NCBI RefSeq assembly: GCF_018449515.1
Contig: NZ_JAAVUQ010000001.1
Coordinates: 248,001 to 312,000 of the forward strand
Direction of reading: 5' to 3'
Source: Caballeronia sp. dw_19
Lineage (GTDB): Bacteria > Pseudomonadota > Gammaproteobacteria > Burkholderiales > Burkholderiaceae
DNA length: 64,000 nt
A model generated the notes under the pieces. The model saw only the letters and a list, made by a program, of their open reading frames with translations, was not told the DNA's origin and made no database searches. Position 1 is the stretch's first letter. Every line of letters begins with the position of its first letter. Positions 19,144 through 28,635 of the stretch are shown piece by piece. The translations under genes and the position numbers were made by a program.

Positions 19144-19500
19144 TTGGCTGCCTCACCCGCTGTCAGCAAGAGCTGCATTTGATCTGCGACAACTAAGCCA
19201 CAGGCAAACACTCGAAGCGTCAGGGAGTGGCTCGCGAAACATGCCCGGTGCACCGTCCATTTCATGCTGACCTCCGCATCATGGCTGAACATGGTGGAGC
19301 GCTTCTCTCCCGACACTACTGCCCAACGTCGGCGCCGTGGCGTGTTCAGTTAGTTCCCCAACTCGTCCCCGCGCTCAAGCAGGACGTCACCGTGTATAAG
19401 AAGGATTCCCGACCAATTCGTGCGGACTGCCACGGCCAATGACATCTTGCACAAGGTAATTCGCGCCAACGATCACATTGACTCCAGGAAAAACGAAGCA
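19144..19500. other. Intergenic region between convergent LysR and MFS genes
   Basis: No gene I can support. A 58-codon minus-strand frame starting near 19265 has a fair GGAGG start signal but overlaps the end of the LysR gene and has no recognisable content. No clear terminator hairpin was found. Confidence 0.4.
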
Positions 19501-20886
19501 CTACCCTACGCCCGAGGTTCTGTGCTGAGTTTTCCGACTGGCCGGCGACGTACCTTCCACGTTCGAAGGCAGACGCTGTCGATAGTAGGCTTGCATAATG
19601 GCAATGCCGCCGCCCCCGAAAAGTAGCGGCATAGCCATAAAGTAGAAGATATACGGTGGCTGCCAGCCATTCTGCATTAACAGCCCCGGCAATATGGGTC
19701 CAAGAATCGCTCCGCTGCGCCCAATTCCCAGTACCCACCCAAGTCCCGTCGATCGCAAGGCGGGCGGATAGAATGCGATTGTCAATGCAGATACACCCTT
19801 CTGGAGCCCGCTCACGCAATAGCCCAAGCAGAAGGCGGCCGGCGCAATCACCACGACGGTCGGTGACAGCAGAGCACCGACGAGAAGAACGAACGCTGCC
19901 CCGGCTACAAAGTAGATCGTGACAACGCGCGCGTTTCCGAAACGGTCCATCAGGATTCCGGTAGCAATCGCGGCGATCCCGCCCAGATTCCCGAGCGTGG
20001 AGGCAAGAATGGCATCCTGCTGTGAAGCACCTACTTTCACCAATATAAGCGGCATCCAACTTAATACGAAGAAATAGACGATGGCGTTGAAGCTTAATGC
20101 CGCCCAGAGTATTAACGTTCCCAAAAGACGCCGGTCGAGGAAAATATCCATGACGCCGCCTGCCTTGACCGCGTCATGATCCCCTGTGATCACGACCTCT
20201 TTCAACGCGGTGTGCGGGTATAACCGCGACAGAATGTGTTGAACGCGCGCGGGCCCATTGCCGCCACGTCCAAGAAGGAAAATAGGCGCTTCTGGCCACA
20301 CCAGCCATATCCCTAAAGCGACGATGACCGGCACGATGCCTCCAATGATCATGCCGCCACGCCAACCGTAACTGGATAAGATAGTCCACGCGGTCGCACC
20401 CGCTACCATAAAGCCGCTAGTCGTCCCGAGATACATCATCGCAATCAGAGTCGAACGACGACGAGCCGGAAAGAATTCGGAAACCAGCGCCAACGCCGGC
20501 GGGACCACGCCTCCAAGAGTGAGGCCGACGGCGATTCGAAAAATCAACAGAGTCGTCGCGTCTTTAGCCAGAATCGTTGCAAGATTCAGTGCACCCATTG
20601 CCAGCAAACACACGACCACCAGGCGCTTGGCTCCTATTTTCGACGCCACGGGTGCGAGTGCAAGAAAGCCGATCAACATGCCGCTATATCCCGCGGACAA
20701 TATAGCGCCTTGCCGCGCGGGATCGATGTGCCACTCCTTCACGATCTGCGGCATCAGGTACGAGATGATTTGTAGATCAAAACCTTCGCAAAGAAGGGCT
20801 AACGCGCCCATTGCGGCGATCACGATCTGGAAGGTACCGATCGGGCGCTCATCGATAAGACTGGCAACATGCTTCGTCTGTGACAT
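19501..20886 (-). CDS. MFS transporter, aromatic acid:H+ symporter (AAHS) type
   Basis: A 461-residue 12-helix major facilitator. Family marks are the helix-1 motif ALLCEGFDLQIISYLMPQI, with the acidic residue required in AAHS carriers, the loop 2-3 sequence GAKRL in place of the canonical GxxxDRxGRR, and LDRFGNARV in the loop between helices 8 and 9. It should import an aromatic or related carboxylate with protons at the inner membrane. It is the last gene of an apparent minus-strand operon Rieske oxygenase-SDR-LysR-MFS, which supports a role in uptake of the oxygenase substrate. The start follows AAGGAGACACC. Confidence 0.92.
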   Translation of the reverse strand: MSQTKHVASLIDERPIGTFQIVIAAMGALALLCEGFDLQIISYLMPQIVKEWHIDPARQGAILSAGYSGMLIGFLALAPVASKIGAKRLVVVCLLAMGALNLATILAKDATTLLIFRIAVGLTLGGVVPPALALVSEFFPARRRSTLIAMMYLGTTSGFMVAGATAWTILSSYGWRGGMIIGGIVPVIVALGIWLVWPEAPIFLLGRGGNGPARVQHILSRLYPHTALKEVVITGDHDAVKAGGVMDIFLDRRLLGTLILWAALSFNAIVYFFVLSWMPLILVKVGASQQDAILASTLGNLGGIAAIATGILMDRFGNARVVTIYFVAGAAFVLLVGALLSPTVVVIAPAAFCLGYCVSGLQKGVSALTIAFYPPALRSTGLGWVLGIGRSGAILGPILPGLLMQNGWQPPYIFYFMAMPLLFGGGGIAIMQAYYRQRLPSNVEGTSPASRKTQHRTSGVG

Positions 20887-20934
20887 GGTGTCTCCTTGAT
20901 TGATTTTTTTTAACTTTTATCCGGTCAATGCCGC

Positions 20935-22140
20935 CTATGCCGATGCAATCGGTGAAGCACCGGAGCACTCCGCTGCTTCAGCAAGCATGCGCATGAATCG
21001 ACGTTCCATCGGTATCGGCCGCCAGGTTTTGCGAGTAGTGATGCCAATTGAGCGCGTAGAGTCCCTTATAAATCCACCTATCTGTGCCAGCCGCTTTGTT
21101 TGCAGAGGTAGTTCGACCTGCCTCGGCGAAGCGAGCGTGAGGAAATCGCTCTGTGCAAGCAGATTGATCATGACCATGATTGATCCGCATTCCACGGGAG
21201 AGTCCGGGCGCGCTCTATGAGCGAACAGATTCTCCCAATGGAGGCGCAGCGGTGACAGCGGTGGCGCCACAATCCAGGGATAAGCAGCCAGAACATCGAG
21301 CGACGGCGCAGGATCCATCGCAAGCGGATGATGGCTTCCACACAGAATGACGACTTGATCATCGGACAATGCCTCCTGCTTCAGATCGTCCAGATCGTCA
21401 TTCCGGATTTCACCGATGATCAGATCGATCAGGCCATCCTGAAGCTGATCGACAAGATCCTGCCAATCGCCTTCGGCGACGACGAAGCGTGCCCGTGAAT
21501 TTTCTCCAATCATCCGCGTGATAGCTCTCGGTACGATGGTTGGGCGCGCGACCGGGAGGGCCCCGAAAGAAATTGTCGCGAGATGTTCGTCATCGCGCAT
21601 TTCACCCACCATCGCACGCAGTTCACCTGCTGCGAGGCGGAAACCCCGAACCAGCCGGTTGCCGGAAAAACTCAATAGCGTCCCCCGGCCACGACGATCA
21701 AGGAGATGCTTGTCCAACTTTCTTTCAAGGTCACCGACCGAGCGGTGCACCGAACTCGGGGAGAGTTTGGCCGCCTCAGCCGCCGTAGCGAAAGTTCCTG
21801 TTTCCGCCAGCGCCATTAGCGCACGAATATGCGTCATCGTGACCGCCCGCGCGGGATGCTCGATGCTACGTTGTGATTTGCTGACCGCGTCATCGAGATA
21901 TCGTAACGCGGCGCCTATGCGCTGCAGCGCCAATTTACCCTCTGGCGTGACATCTACCCCATCACTTTGGCGTTCGAATAACACGCATTCGAGTTGACGC
22001 TCGATCTTGGCGATACCCTGTGTAAGGGCCGACTGCGATAGGCACGCAATACGCGCTGCCGCACTGATGCTGCCGCACTCCTGCACAGTGACGAGCGCGC
22101 GCAGATGACGCAAGTTAAGGTCGAACGGATTGGCAATCAC
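20935..22140 (-). CDS. LysR-type regulator with two tandem N-terminal HTH domains
   Basis: A 401-residue paralogue of the regulator at 17917 with the same unusual layout. HTH 1 is at about residues 9-68 (ALVTVQECGSISAAARIACL), HTH 2 at about residues 103-162 (ALMALAETGTFATAAEAAKL, then DRRGRGTLLSFSGNRL), and an effector-binding domain runs from about residue 185 to 395. The two proteins share long collinear similarity (DLNLRHL, GSHHPLA, VECGS, and ending in SIGIT.R..WRP). It lies between the SDR and MFS genes, 15 bases after the SDR stop, so it is produced together with the pathway it probably controls. Confidence 0.92.
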   Translation of the reverse strand: MIANPFDLNLRHLRALVTVQECGSISAAARIACLSQSALTQGIAKIERQLECVLFERQSDGVDVTPEGKLALQRIGAALRYLDDAVSKSQRSIEHPARAVTMTHIRALMALAETGTFATAAEAAKLSPSSVHRSVGDLERKLDKHLLDRRGRGTLLSFSGNRLVRGFRLAAGELRAMVGEMRDDEHLATISFGALPVARPTIVPRAITRMIGENSRARFVVAEGDWQDLVDQLQDGLIDLIIGEIRNDDLDDLKQEALSDDQVVILCGSHHPLAMDPAPSLDVLAAYPWIVAPPLSPLRLHWENLFAHRARPDSPVECGSIMVMINLLAQSDFLTLASPRQVELPLQTKRLAQIGGFIRDSTRSIGITTRKTWRPIPMERRFMRMLAEAAECSGASPIASA

Positions 22141-22155
22141 GGGCGCTGATTTTGC

Positions 22156-22926
22156 TCAGCGCATATGGAGACCGCCGTTGACATCGATCGTGGCCCCCAC
22201 AATGAACCCGCCGCGCTCAGAAGCGAGTAGCGAAACTGCCGCCGCGATCTCTGATGGCTCCGCGAATCGCCCGACCGGAACCTGCTTGCTGATCTCGTCG
22301 ATCAAATGAGCCAGGCGCTCCTTTGCACTGGCGACGGGCCCCGGCGATACGGCATTGACGGTTACGCCCGTACCGGCGAGTTGACGCGCAAAATACCGTG
22401 TCAATGTTGTCGCTCCGCCTTTGGCGGCTGCATAGTGCGGCGACGCGACCGTCCCGCCATTGTGCGAGGCGAGCGACGTTATATTCACGATTCGCCCGTA
22501 ATTCCGGGATTTCATATATTTCGAGAAGATCTGGCAACTGAGAAACACGCTACGCATATTGATGGCTACGATCTCATCGAACTCCTCAGGCGTTATCTCT
22601 TCGACGGGTGTCCGTTTAGCATAGCCAGCATTGTTCACTACAATATCCAGCTTGCTCCAACGCTCGATCACCAAAGCGAGCGCATGCTCGAAGTCCTGCT
22701 TTTCACGGACATCCAGCTTGAACGCCATGGCCGTTTCACCGCTTGGATCAAGCTCTTTCGCCACAGCTTGGGCATTGCCGGGATCCAGATCGGTTACGGC
22801 AATCATCGCGCCCCCATCGTGGAGTTCGCGCGCGATCGCTGCTCCAATTCCGCGCCCGGCGCCTGTTACCAGTGCAACCCGGCCGTTAAAAGAAATACCG
22901 GATCTGTCGTGTTCAAGCTTGATCAT
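22156..22926 (-). CDS. Short-chain dehydrogenase/reductase
   Basis: A 256-residue classical SDR. The cofactor loop is TGAGRGIG (residues 21-28), an aspartate after beta-2 (VTDLD) favours NAD over NADP, NNAG is at about residue 97, and the catalytic Ser-Tyr-Lys set is in ITSLAS and HYAAAKGG. The C-terminal IDVNGGLHMR is typical. It probably oxidises a diol or alcohol formed in the pathway. Between the Rieske oxygenase and the LysR gene, it fits as the dehydrogenase acting on the oxygenase product, for example a dihydrodiol or hydroxymethyl group; the substrate is unknown. Confidence 0.93.
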   Translation of the reverse strand: MIKLEHDRSGISFNGRVALVTGAGRGIGAAIARELHDGGAMIAVTDLDPGNAQAVAKELDPSGETAMAFKLDVREKQDFEHALALVIERWSKLDIVVNNAGYAKRTPVEEITPEEFDEIVAINMRSVFLSCQIFSKYMKSRNYGRIVNITSLASHNGGTVASPHYAAAKGGATTLTRYFARQLAGTGVTVNAVSPGPVASAKERLAHLIDEISKQVPVGRFAEPSEIAAAVSLLASERGGFIVGATIDVNGGLHMR

Positions 22927-23072
22927 GCTATTTGCCTCCGCAATTTTTTTTGCCCCGAAAGCGCCCGAAACTTCACGCCTGAGCTCGGTGCTTGAGATCG
23001 GATGGAAGCGCGAGGTGGAATCGCTCCGACATCGCGCTTCGTTCTCAATGAAAAGATGTAATGCCTGGCAAA

Positions 23073-24389
23073 TCAGTCAGTCAGTTCCACGTTACCGGAA
23101 GGCCAGCGATGTGCTTTTTCGAGTTCGGCTTTGTAAGCGTCCGCAAACCCGATAGCAGCATCCGCCCAGAAGGCCCCCGAACGAGCGCCGAAGTACACGT
23201 CCGGCGATGAGACGCCGGGTGCCGCGGCCTGATTTTCGCGGAAATTGTGTAGTGCCTTTGTCAGACTTCGTCGGACAAAGGCGATCATCTGATCCGTTGG
23301 AGCCAAATGCTCAAAAGAGTGGTCGGTAATAGGACCCATGCTTTCGGTAATCGCCTGGTCCTGCATTGACGGATTGTCGATGCCCGTAAAATGGATCATG
23401 TTGCGCTGAGCTTCGCGATCAATACCCCAATCGTTGTGATATCCATCGACAGGTAGCCAGCGGTCGTACCAGCCGGTCCCATTCGGCTTGCGCCTGATCT
23501 TCTCGTACATCGCTTCTCCATTCTTCAGTTTGGTCGTGAAGAATGGATTGCCCTCGTCAACACCGCCGGTTATGTCGAAAAGCATGACATGCGTGTCGTC
23601 CATCGGCACCCATGCCCGTGCGATCGCGCGGGTTGAAAACAGGACGTTCGGCGTCATCGTCCAGAAAGGGAACATGAAATGGGCTGCGCGCCATGACATG
23701 CGGCCGTCCTCAGCCGGACGATAAGCGCCGTACATCGCGCCCCACTCCGCGGTTTGCACGCGATATTCCGGCGCTCTGTTGAGAACGGTGGGGCGCAAAG
23801 GCGAGTCCTCCGGAAGATCTTCGGGTTGCAACGCACCGACATGCAGGAATCCTACATGACTGGTATCGATGTCTCCTTCGAGTGCCTGCAACCAGTTGCA
23901 TTGCCGTTGCAGGCACCAGATCTTGCTGTCGGGAATCAGGTTCGCCTCGATCTCCGGGAGACGCGGCGGGTTCTTCTGATCTTCACCCATATAAACCCAA
24001 ACCAGTCCATTTCGCTCAGTGGCTTTGTAGGCACGAGCATGAACCTTCTCCTTGAAATCGAGCCGATCCGGCACGCTTGGCATATCGACACAATTGCCGT
24101 CTACGTCGAACTTCCATCCGTGATAGACACAGCGAATTCCATTTTCTTCGTTGCGGCCAACGAATAACGACGCACAGCGGTGAGGACACCGATGATCCAA
24201 TACACCGACCCGTCCTGAACTATCCCGGAAGGCGATCAGCTTCTCGCCGAGGATCATCAGCCTGACCGGATCGCCATCTGCCTTGACCTCGGTCGATAGC
24301 GCCGCCGGGAGCCAGTATTGACGCATGAATGTCCCCATGGGGGTTCCAGGTCCTACACGTAAGAGATCGCCAATGTCTGTCTTGTTCAT
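23073..24389 (-). CDS. Rieske aromatic-ring oxygenase alpha subunit, phthalate dioxygenase type
   Basis: A 438-residue catalytic component of a Rieske non-heme iron oxygenase. The [2Fe-2S] Rieske ligands are C68, H70, C87 and H90 (CPHRCASL and CVYHGW). The mononuclear iron region follows near residue 180 with GDIDTSHVGFLHVG, and a later acidic ligand is likely. There is no beta subunit, which with the length fits the phthalate 4,5-dioxygenase/VanA-like homo-oligomer group that hydroxylates or O-demethylates aromatic acids. The ATG at 24389, after AAGGAA, is preferred over the longer frame. No reductase gene is in this operon; the one at 30007-30969 may serve it. Confidence 0.93.
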   Translation of the reverse strand: MNKTDIGDLLRVGPGTPMGTFMRQYWLPAALSTEVKADGDPVRLMILGEKLIAFRDSSGRVGVLDHRCPHRCASLFVGRNEENGIRCVYHGWKFDVDGNCVDMPSVPDRLDFKEKVHARAYKATERNGLVWVYMGEDQKNPPRLPEIEANLIPDSKIWCLQRQCNWLQALEGDIDTSHVGFLHVGALQPEDLPEDSPLRPTVLNRAPEYRVQTAEWGAMYGAYRPAEDGRMSWRAAHFMFPFWTMTPNVLFSTRAIARAWVPMDDTHVMLFDITGGVDEGNPFFTTKLKNGEAMYEKIRRKPNGTGWYDRWLPVDGYHNDWGIDREAQRNMIHFTGIDNPSMQDQAITESMGPITDHSFEHLAPTDQMIAFVRRSLTKALHNFRENQAAAPGVSSPDVYFGARSGAFWADAAIGFADAYKAELEKAHRWPSGNVELTD

Positions 24390-24707
24390 GAATAGATGTT
24401 CCTTGGTCCAGTAATACGGGACAAGAACTGGAGAAGATTCCCGCCCCCCTTGTGAATGCACCGATTCTAGGAGCAGGTTCGTTGGTTGACCTATTAGAAC
24501 GGTGATGTGGGTATTAGCGCAGCGGAACGAACGGTTCGGTTCGCGTCAGGCAAGCCGTTGAAAAGATTGACGTTGCTTATTCGTAAGTCATACGCGGACA
24601 CCATGTCATTTGACGGCTATGACGCGAGTTCGACATCGCGCACATTGATGCGCTACAGCACATCGTTGAAAAACGCATCCGGTTTGTCGTAGGGGTTGTC
24701 CTCAGGA
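24390..24707. other. Intergenic region between the oxygenase and the porin promoter
   Basis: No gene. It separates divergent transcription units. A short palindrome, CGAACGGTTCG, lies near 24531-24541 and could be a regulator site for the minus-strand oxygenase operon, but no clear -35/-10 pair accompanies it. Confidence 0.4.
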
Positions 24708-24749
24708 TTGACAGCATGAATCGTGCATCGCTACGATTGGTCCCACCAA
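24708..24749 (+). promoter_or_regulatory. Porin promoter with GntR-type operator
   Basis: A -35 box TTGACA (24708-24713) and a -10 box TACGAT (24732-24737) are 18 bases apart. The palindrome TTGGTCCCACCAA (24737-24749) overlaps the end of the -10 box, and a partial copy (TGGTGGTCCAA) follows. The palindrome fits the TGGTNNNACCA pattern bound by FadR-subfamily GntR proteins and recurs at the two other promoters of this module. Confidence 0.75.
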
Positions 24750-24846
24750 TTATGGTGGTCCAATTTGATGGAACCAATTTCAATTTCGTGCCATCGATTG
24801 GGTACCACGCCTAAATACAAATTCGGTTCGGAGATATGGAGACACA

Positions 24847-26076
24847 ATGAAGAAACCTATGCTGGTGGCGATGGCGATCGCCGGCACAGCCGCTTCGGCG
24901 GCGCACGCGCAGAGTTCTGTCACGCTGTATGGCCTGATCGACCAAGGGTTCAACTACGTCAGCAACGTTCAGACGGGCCGCACCGGCGGTCAGCTTGCAG
25001 GCAAGCAGCAATATGCGATGTCGGACGGGGCGACCGGGATTGGCGGCAGCCGCTGGGGACTGCGCGGGAGCGAAGATCTGGGCAGCGGACTGCGGGCGAT
25101 CTTCACGTTGGAAAATGGCTTCAACATCGACACCGGGGGGCTTGCTCAAGGAGGACTCGAGTTCGGCAGGCAGGCATTTGTTGGCCTCGCGAATCCCTTT
25201 GGACAAGTGACCGTCGGCCGGCAATACAGCATTGTCAGCGACATGCTCGCACCGATCTCCGAAGCGGGCGAAATACCCGGCCACATGGGCGCAAACCCCG
25301 ACGATTTCGACGATCTCGGTCACTCGATACGCATCAACAACGCGATCAAATTCAAGAGTACGCCGTATGCCGGCGTGACGCTCGGCGGCATGTATGCGGT
25401 GGGTGGTGTAGCGGGTGCGACGGGCCGCAACCAGGTTTGGGCACTCGCCGCTTCGTACGCGCAGGGACCATTCGCCGCGGCCGCGGGCTACCTGAATGCG
25501 CGCGACCCGAACCTGTCGTACTTCGGCACGAACGGCAATTCGGGCAACAACACCACCGACAACCTCGGCTCCTCCGGTTCAGCCACCGCCGCCCAGTCGA
25601 ACCCGATCTACGCAGGCTTTGCATCGGCCGCCACCCTGCAACTGCTGGTCGCGGGCGCGAAGTATCACTTCGGCGCCGCGAGTATCGGTGCAACCTACTC
25701 TCATGCGGGTTTCGACGGCCTCGGCGACACCAGCGCAGGACCCAACTCGCTGCACTATGCAGGCAGCGCCGTCCTCAACAACGGTGAAATCAACGCGACC
25801 TATGCGTTCACGCCGGCTTTCAGCGTGAACGCCGCGTATAGCTATACGCGCAAGGCGAGCGTCGGCGCATATGGTGGTGCGACCTACCACCAGGGCACGT
25901 TGTCGAGTGCGTACTTCCTGTCAAAGCGTACGGAGTTGTACGCGCTCGCGATCTATCAGAAGGCGAGCGGGACGGATTCGCTTGGTCAGAGCGCCGTCGC
26001 GTCGATCACGCAACTGACTCCCTCTTCAAACGACCATCAGTTGCTCGTGCGTCTCGGTATCGTGCATACGTTCTGA
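24847..26076 (+). CDS. Gram-negative porin
   Basis: A 409-residue outer-membrane 16-strand trimeric porin of the Burkholderia OmpC-like family. It has a signal peptide (MKKPMLVAMAIAGTAASAAHA) cleaved before QSSVTLYG, the common mature start. Typical features are GSRWGLRGSEDLGSGL, the DSLG-like loops, SKRTELYALA near the C-terminus, and a final VRLGIVHTF ending in phenylalanine for outer-membrane assembly. It should let small anionic substrates through. The GntR-type operator in its promoter ties it to the oxygenase module to its right. Confidence 0.95.
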   Translation: MKKPMLVAMAIAGTAASAAHAQSSVTLYGLIDQGFNYVSNVQTGRTGGQLAGKQQYAMSDGATGIGGSRWGLRGSEDLGSGLRAIFTLENGFNIDTGGLAQGGLEFGRQAFVGLANPFGQVTVGRQYSIVSDMLAPISEAGEIPGHMGANPDDFDDLGHSIRINNAIKFKSTPYAGVTLGGMYAVGGVAGATGRNQVWALAASYAQGPFAAAAGYLNARDPNLSYFGTNGNSGNNTTDNLGSSGSATAAQSNPIYAGFASAATLQLLVAGAKYHFGAASIGATYSHAGFDGLGDTSAGPNSLHYAGSAVLNNGEINATYAFTPAFSVNAAYSYTRKASVGAYGGATYHQGTLSSAYFLSKRTELYALAIYQKASGTDSLGQSAVASITQLTPSSNDHQLLVRLGIVHTF

Positions 26077-26098
26077 TTCGCAGACCTGGCAAGCACGA

Positions 26099-26134
26099 AA
26101 AAAAGATCGGCTCGTTTCAAGCCGACCTTTTCTT
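26099..26134. terminator. Bidirectional terminator between porin and GntR genes
   Basis: The stem TCGGCT / AGCCGA is flanked by an A run on the left and a CTTTTCTTCT run on the right, so it can stop transcription from both convergent genes. Confidence 0.75.
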
Positions 26135-26164
26135 CTGTTATGCGAGCGGTATTGCGTGCATGTC

Positions 26165-26920
26165 TTACTTCGTTTTGCGTGCCCGTTTGACTTCGACGGG
26201 CTGCTCGTCACCGAGAATCTCGTTCCACGATTCGACAGCACGCGTGAAATGCGTTTCCATCAGCACGGTGGCTTTTTTCACGTCGCGCTTCTTCACCGCT
26301 TCGTAAATCTTCACATGCTGCATCGCCGAGATCGTACCTCGCTCCGGATCGGCAAACAGCGCAAAGCGGCGACTTTCCGAAATACGGTAGAACGAACTGA
26401 GCAAGTGCACCAGCACTTCGTTGTGCGTACAACGTGCAAGCGCCATGTGGAAGGCCGTGTCCTGTACCGAAATGTTGCCCTTGTTCGACAGTACTGCCTG
26501 CGTCGCGTTTATCACGGACGCGAGGATGTCCAGATCCGGCGGAGTGCGGCGCTCGCACGCCAGTTGCACTGCGCGCATCTCGAGCGCCCAGCGTACTTCA
26601 AGCGTCTCCTTGACCTCTTTCATCGACGGCTCGGAGCCCATCTCGGTCAGCAGCACAATGGTTTCGAAGCTGCTGTCGGTGGACATGCGGCGCAAGTAGA
26701 TGCCGGAATTCGGGCGTGATTCGACGACCCGCAGGGCGCTTAGCGTCGAAAGCGCTTCGCGCAACGCGTTGCGACCCACGCCGAAGCGCTCCGCAAGCGC
26801 GCGCTCGGACGGCAGACGCTCGCCGCTCTCGTAGCCACGCTCCTTGAAAAACGCCAGCATCTTGCCGACGAGCTCCGAACGTGAGGTCGATTCGCGTGCA
26901 ACGGGAGGCGTTAGTTCCAT
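26165..26920 (-). CDS. FadR-subfamily GntR transcriptional regulator
   Basis: A 251-residue regulator with an N-terminal winged HTH (about residues 15-85, with GERLPSERALAERFGVGRNA and REALSTLSALRVVESRPNSG) and an all-helical FCD ligand-binding domain (about residues 100-235). The FCD domain carries the usual metal/ligand residues in FHMALARCTHN and MQHVKIYEAVKKRD. Such proteins usually repress a neighbouring catabolic operon and release on binding a small carboxylate. A TGGTNNNACCA-type palindrome, the pattern favoured by this subfamily, is present at three promoters nearby, making this the probable repressor. No copy of the site is visible at its own promoter. Confidence 0.93.
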   Translation of the reverse strand: MELTPPVARESTSRSELVGKMLAFFKERGYESGERLPSERALAERFGVGRNALREALSTLSALRVVESRPNSGIYLRRMSTDSSFETIVLLTEMGSEPSMKEVKETLEVRWALEMRAVQLACERRTPPDLDILASVINATQAVLSNKGNISVQDTAFHMALARCTHNEVLVHLLSSFYRISESRRFALFADPERGTISAMQHVKIYEAVKKRDVKKATVLMETHFTRAVESWNEILGDEQPVEVKRARKTK

Positions 26921-26998
26921 GTCACCAAAAAGGATAAAGTCGCAATGACGGTAGCGAAAGATTATACAGACAGCCTCCTTCCGTCAGCCCCGAAGTTT

Positions 26999-27457
26999 TC
27001 ATGCCGAAAGCCGCCATTGCAGCAGGCTGTAAGGCGTCGTCGCATCGGCATGATGTTCGAACACCCCGGTCACCGCCGCGCCAATTTCGACGCGCTGATG
27101 CGGGTCGCCAAGCAGATTGCCGAGCATCCGCACGTTACCGGCATGTTCCAGCTCAACCAGTATCACCAGGTAGGGCACCGCCTGCGCGAGCGCCGGATGC
27201 GATGGATGCCAGACGCGCTCCCAACTGAATATGCGCCCGTACGGCGCTACGTCATGCCACGCGGGATCAAAGGCGTGACATGCATGGCACAGCCACTCCG
27301 GGCCGAATTGCCACGTATCGCAGCGCGTACAACGCTGTACGCGCAGCTTCTCTTCGCGCAGCCCTTCCCAATAAGGCGCAGACAGGCCGTCCGATTCAGA
27401 CTCCGGCGCAGGCAGTCCGGCGGGCAGGTACCCCGGCGATGGCGATAACGAGTTCAT
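26999..27457 (-). CDS. DUF35 zinc-ribbon/OB-fold protein, partner of the thiolase-fold enzyme
   Basis: A 152-residue protein with a rubredoxin-like zinc ribbon (CTRCDTWQFGPEWLCHAC, about residues 45-62) and a C-terminal OB-fold that probably binds acyl-CoA. Members act as obligatory partners of thiolase-fold enzymes. With Ltp2-type enzymes, as in ChsH2-Ltp2 of steroid side-chain degradation, they form an aldolase. The ATG at 27457 overlaps the stop of the thiolase-fold gene (ATGA), indicating translational coupling and a complex. A longer upstream frame is not protein-like. Confidence 0.88.
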   Translation of the reverse strand: MNSLSPSPGYLPAGLPAPESESDGLSAPYWEGLREEKLRVQRCTRCDTWQFGPEWLCHACHAFDPAWHDVAPYGRIFSWERVWHPSHPALAQAVPYLVILVELEHAGNVRMLGNLLGDPHQRVEIGAAVTGVFEHHADATTPYSLLQWRLSA

Positions 27458-28635
27458 AACACGGCCTCCGATCCGAACAGAAGACTGCTTGCCGGCGCCA
27501 CCATCGGGCCACCGATCACCAGCGCCACGTCGTGTCGCGCAGCCTGGCTGGTCGACTCGCCGCGCACCTGGCGCGCCGCCTCGATCACCAGCTCGAAGCC
27601 GTGCACATAACACTCGCCGAGATTGCCGCCACTCGTGTTGAGCGGCAGCTTGCCCGACGGCGCGACGAGATTCTCCGGCGTCAGGAAATCGTTGGCTTCA
27701 TCGGGACGGAAGAAACCGTGCTCGCTTAGCGCCATCGCCACGCCTCCGGTGAAATTCTCATAACTCTGCACCACGCCGACGTCGGCCGGGCTCACCCGCG
27801 CCATCCGGTACAGGTCGCTCGCGACACCGCTGTAGTTGGCGCTTGCATAGTGGGGCGCATTGTGCGGCGAGGCCGCCGCCCGCCAGTCGGCGCCGCTTGC
27901 CGCGCCGAGCAGATACACTGGCCGATGTGGAAAATCTTTCGCACGTTCGGCGGCCACCAGTAGCACAGCGCCCGCGCCGTCATTCTCCATACAGCAATCG
28001 AACAAACGAAACGGCTCGACGATCCAGCGCGATGCATCGTATGCGTCCGCGGAGAGCGGCTTGCCGGCCATCACCGCGCGCGGGTTGGCCTGTGCATGCT
28101 GGTAAGACGCGAGCGCGATCGCACGCAACGCCTCCCGGCCCACGCCATGCTCGTGCATAAAACGCTGCACTTTCATTGCGAATTTCTGCGGCGGCGCGAG
28201 TACGCCGTACGGCATCTGATACGCCATATCGCCGGAGATCGTCGTGCGAGGCGCAGCTTGGCCGAAGCGGCCGAACTGCCCCTGTGCGAGCCCGCGATAG
28301 ACGAGCACACACTGCGCCATGCCGCTCGCGATAGCGGCCGCACCGTTGGCGACTGCGGCGGCGCATCCACCGCCTCCGCCGCCCCATTGCATCGTTGCCG
28401 AGCGCAAGCGCTTCACCCCGAGCGCGGTGGCCACGCGCACCGCGTCGTTACGATCGTCGGCGAACGACGCGAAGCCGTCGATGTCTGCCGGATCAATGCC
28501 GGCATCCCTGCACGCCGCCAGGATCGCCTTGAGCAGCAGCTTGAACTCCGGGTCCGGCGCGCGGCCGACGCGGTAGTACTCGCTCTCGCCGACGCCGACC
28601 ACCGCGACCGTGCCGCGCAGCGTCCGTTCGCTCAT
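27454..28635 (-). CDS. Ltp2-like thiolase-fold enzyme, probably an acyl-CoA retro-aldolase
   Basis: A 393-residue thiolase-superfamily protein of the SCP-x/lipid-transfer group. The N-terminal half has a cysteine in GGGGGGCAAAVANG near residue 91. In place of the GHPxG motif that true thiolases carry near the C-terminus, it has LNTSGGNLGECYVHGFELV, and this tyrosine-containing motif is found in Ltp2-type aldolases. With its DUF35 partner it likely cleaves a beta-hydroxyacyl-CoA side chain without CoA as a co-substrate. It sits in an overlapping chain CaiB-thiolase-DUF35, so the CoA ester is probably supplied by the CoA-transferase just upstream. The assignment as an aldolase is inference. Confidence 0.85.
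   Translation of the reverse strand: MSERTLRGTVAVVGVGESEYYRVGRAPDPEFKLLLKAILAACRDAGIDPADIDGFASFADDRNDAVRVATALGVKRLRSATMQWGGGGGGCAAAVANGAAAIASGMAQCVLVYRGLAQGQFGRFGQAAPRTTISGDMAYQMPYGVLAPPQKFAMKVQRFMHEHGVGREALRAIALASYQHAQANPRAVMAGKPLSADAYDASRWIVEPFRLFDCCMENDGAGAVLLVAAERAKDFPHRPVYLLGAASGADWRAAASPHNAPHYASANYSGVASDLYRMARVSPADVGVVQSYENFTGGVAMALSEHGFFRPDEANDFLTPENLVAPSGKLPLNTSGGNLGECYVHGFELVIEAARQVRGESTSQAARHDVALVIGGPMVAPASSLLFGSEAVL

Noticed and set aside
19089..19316. A minus-strand frame with a fair GGAGG start signal near 19265
   Set aside because: Only about 58 codons, overlaps the LysR 3' end and has no recognisable content.
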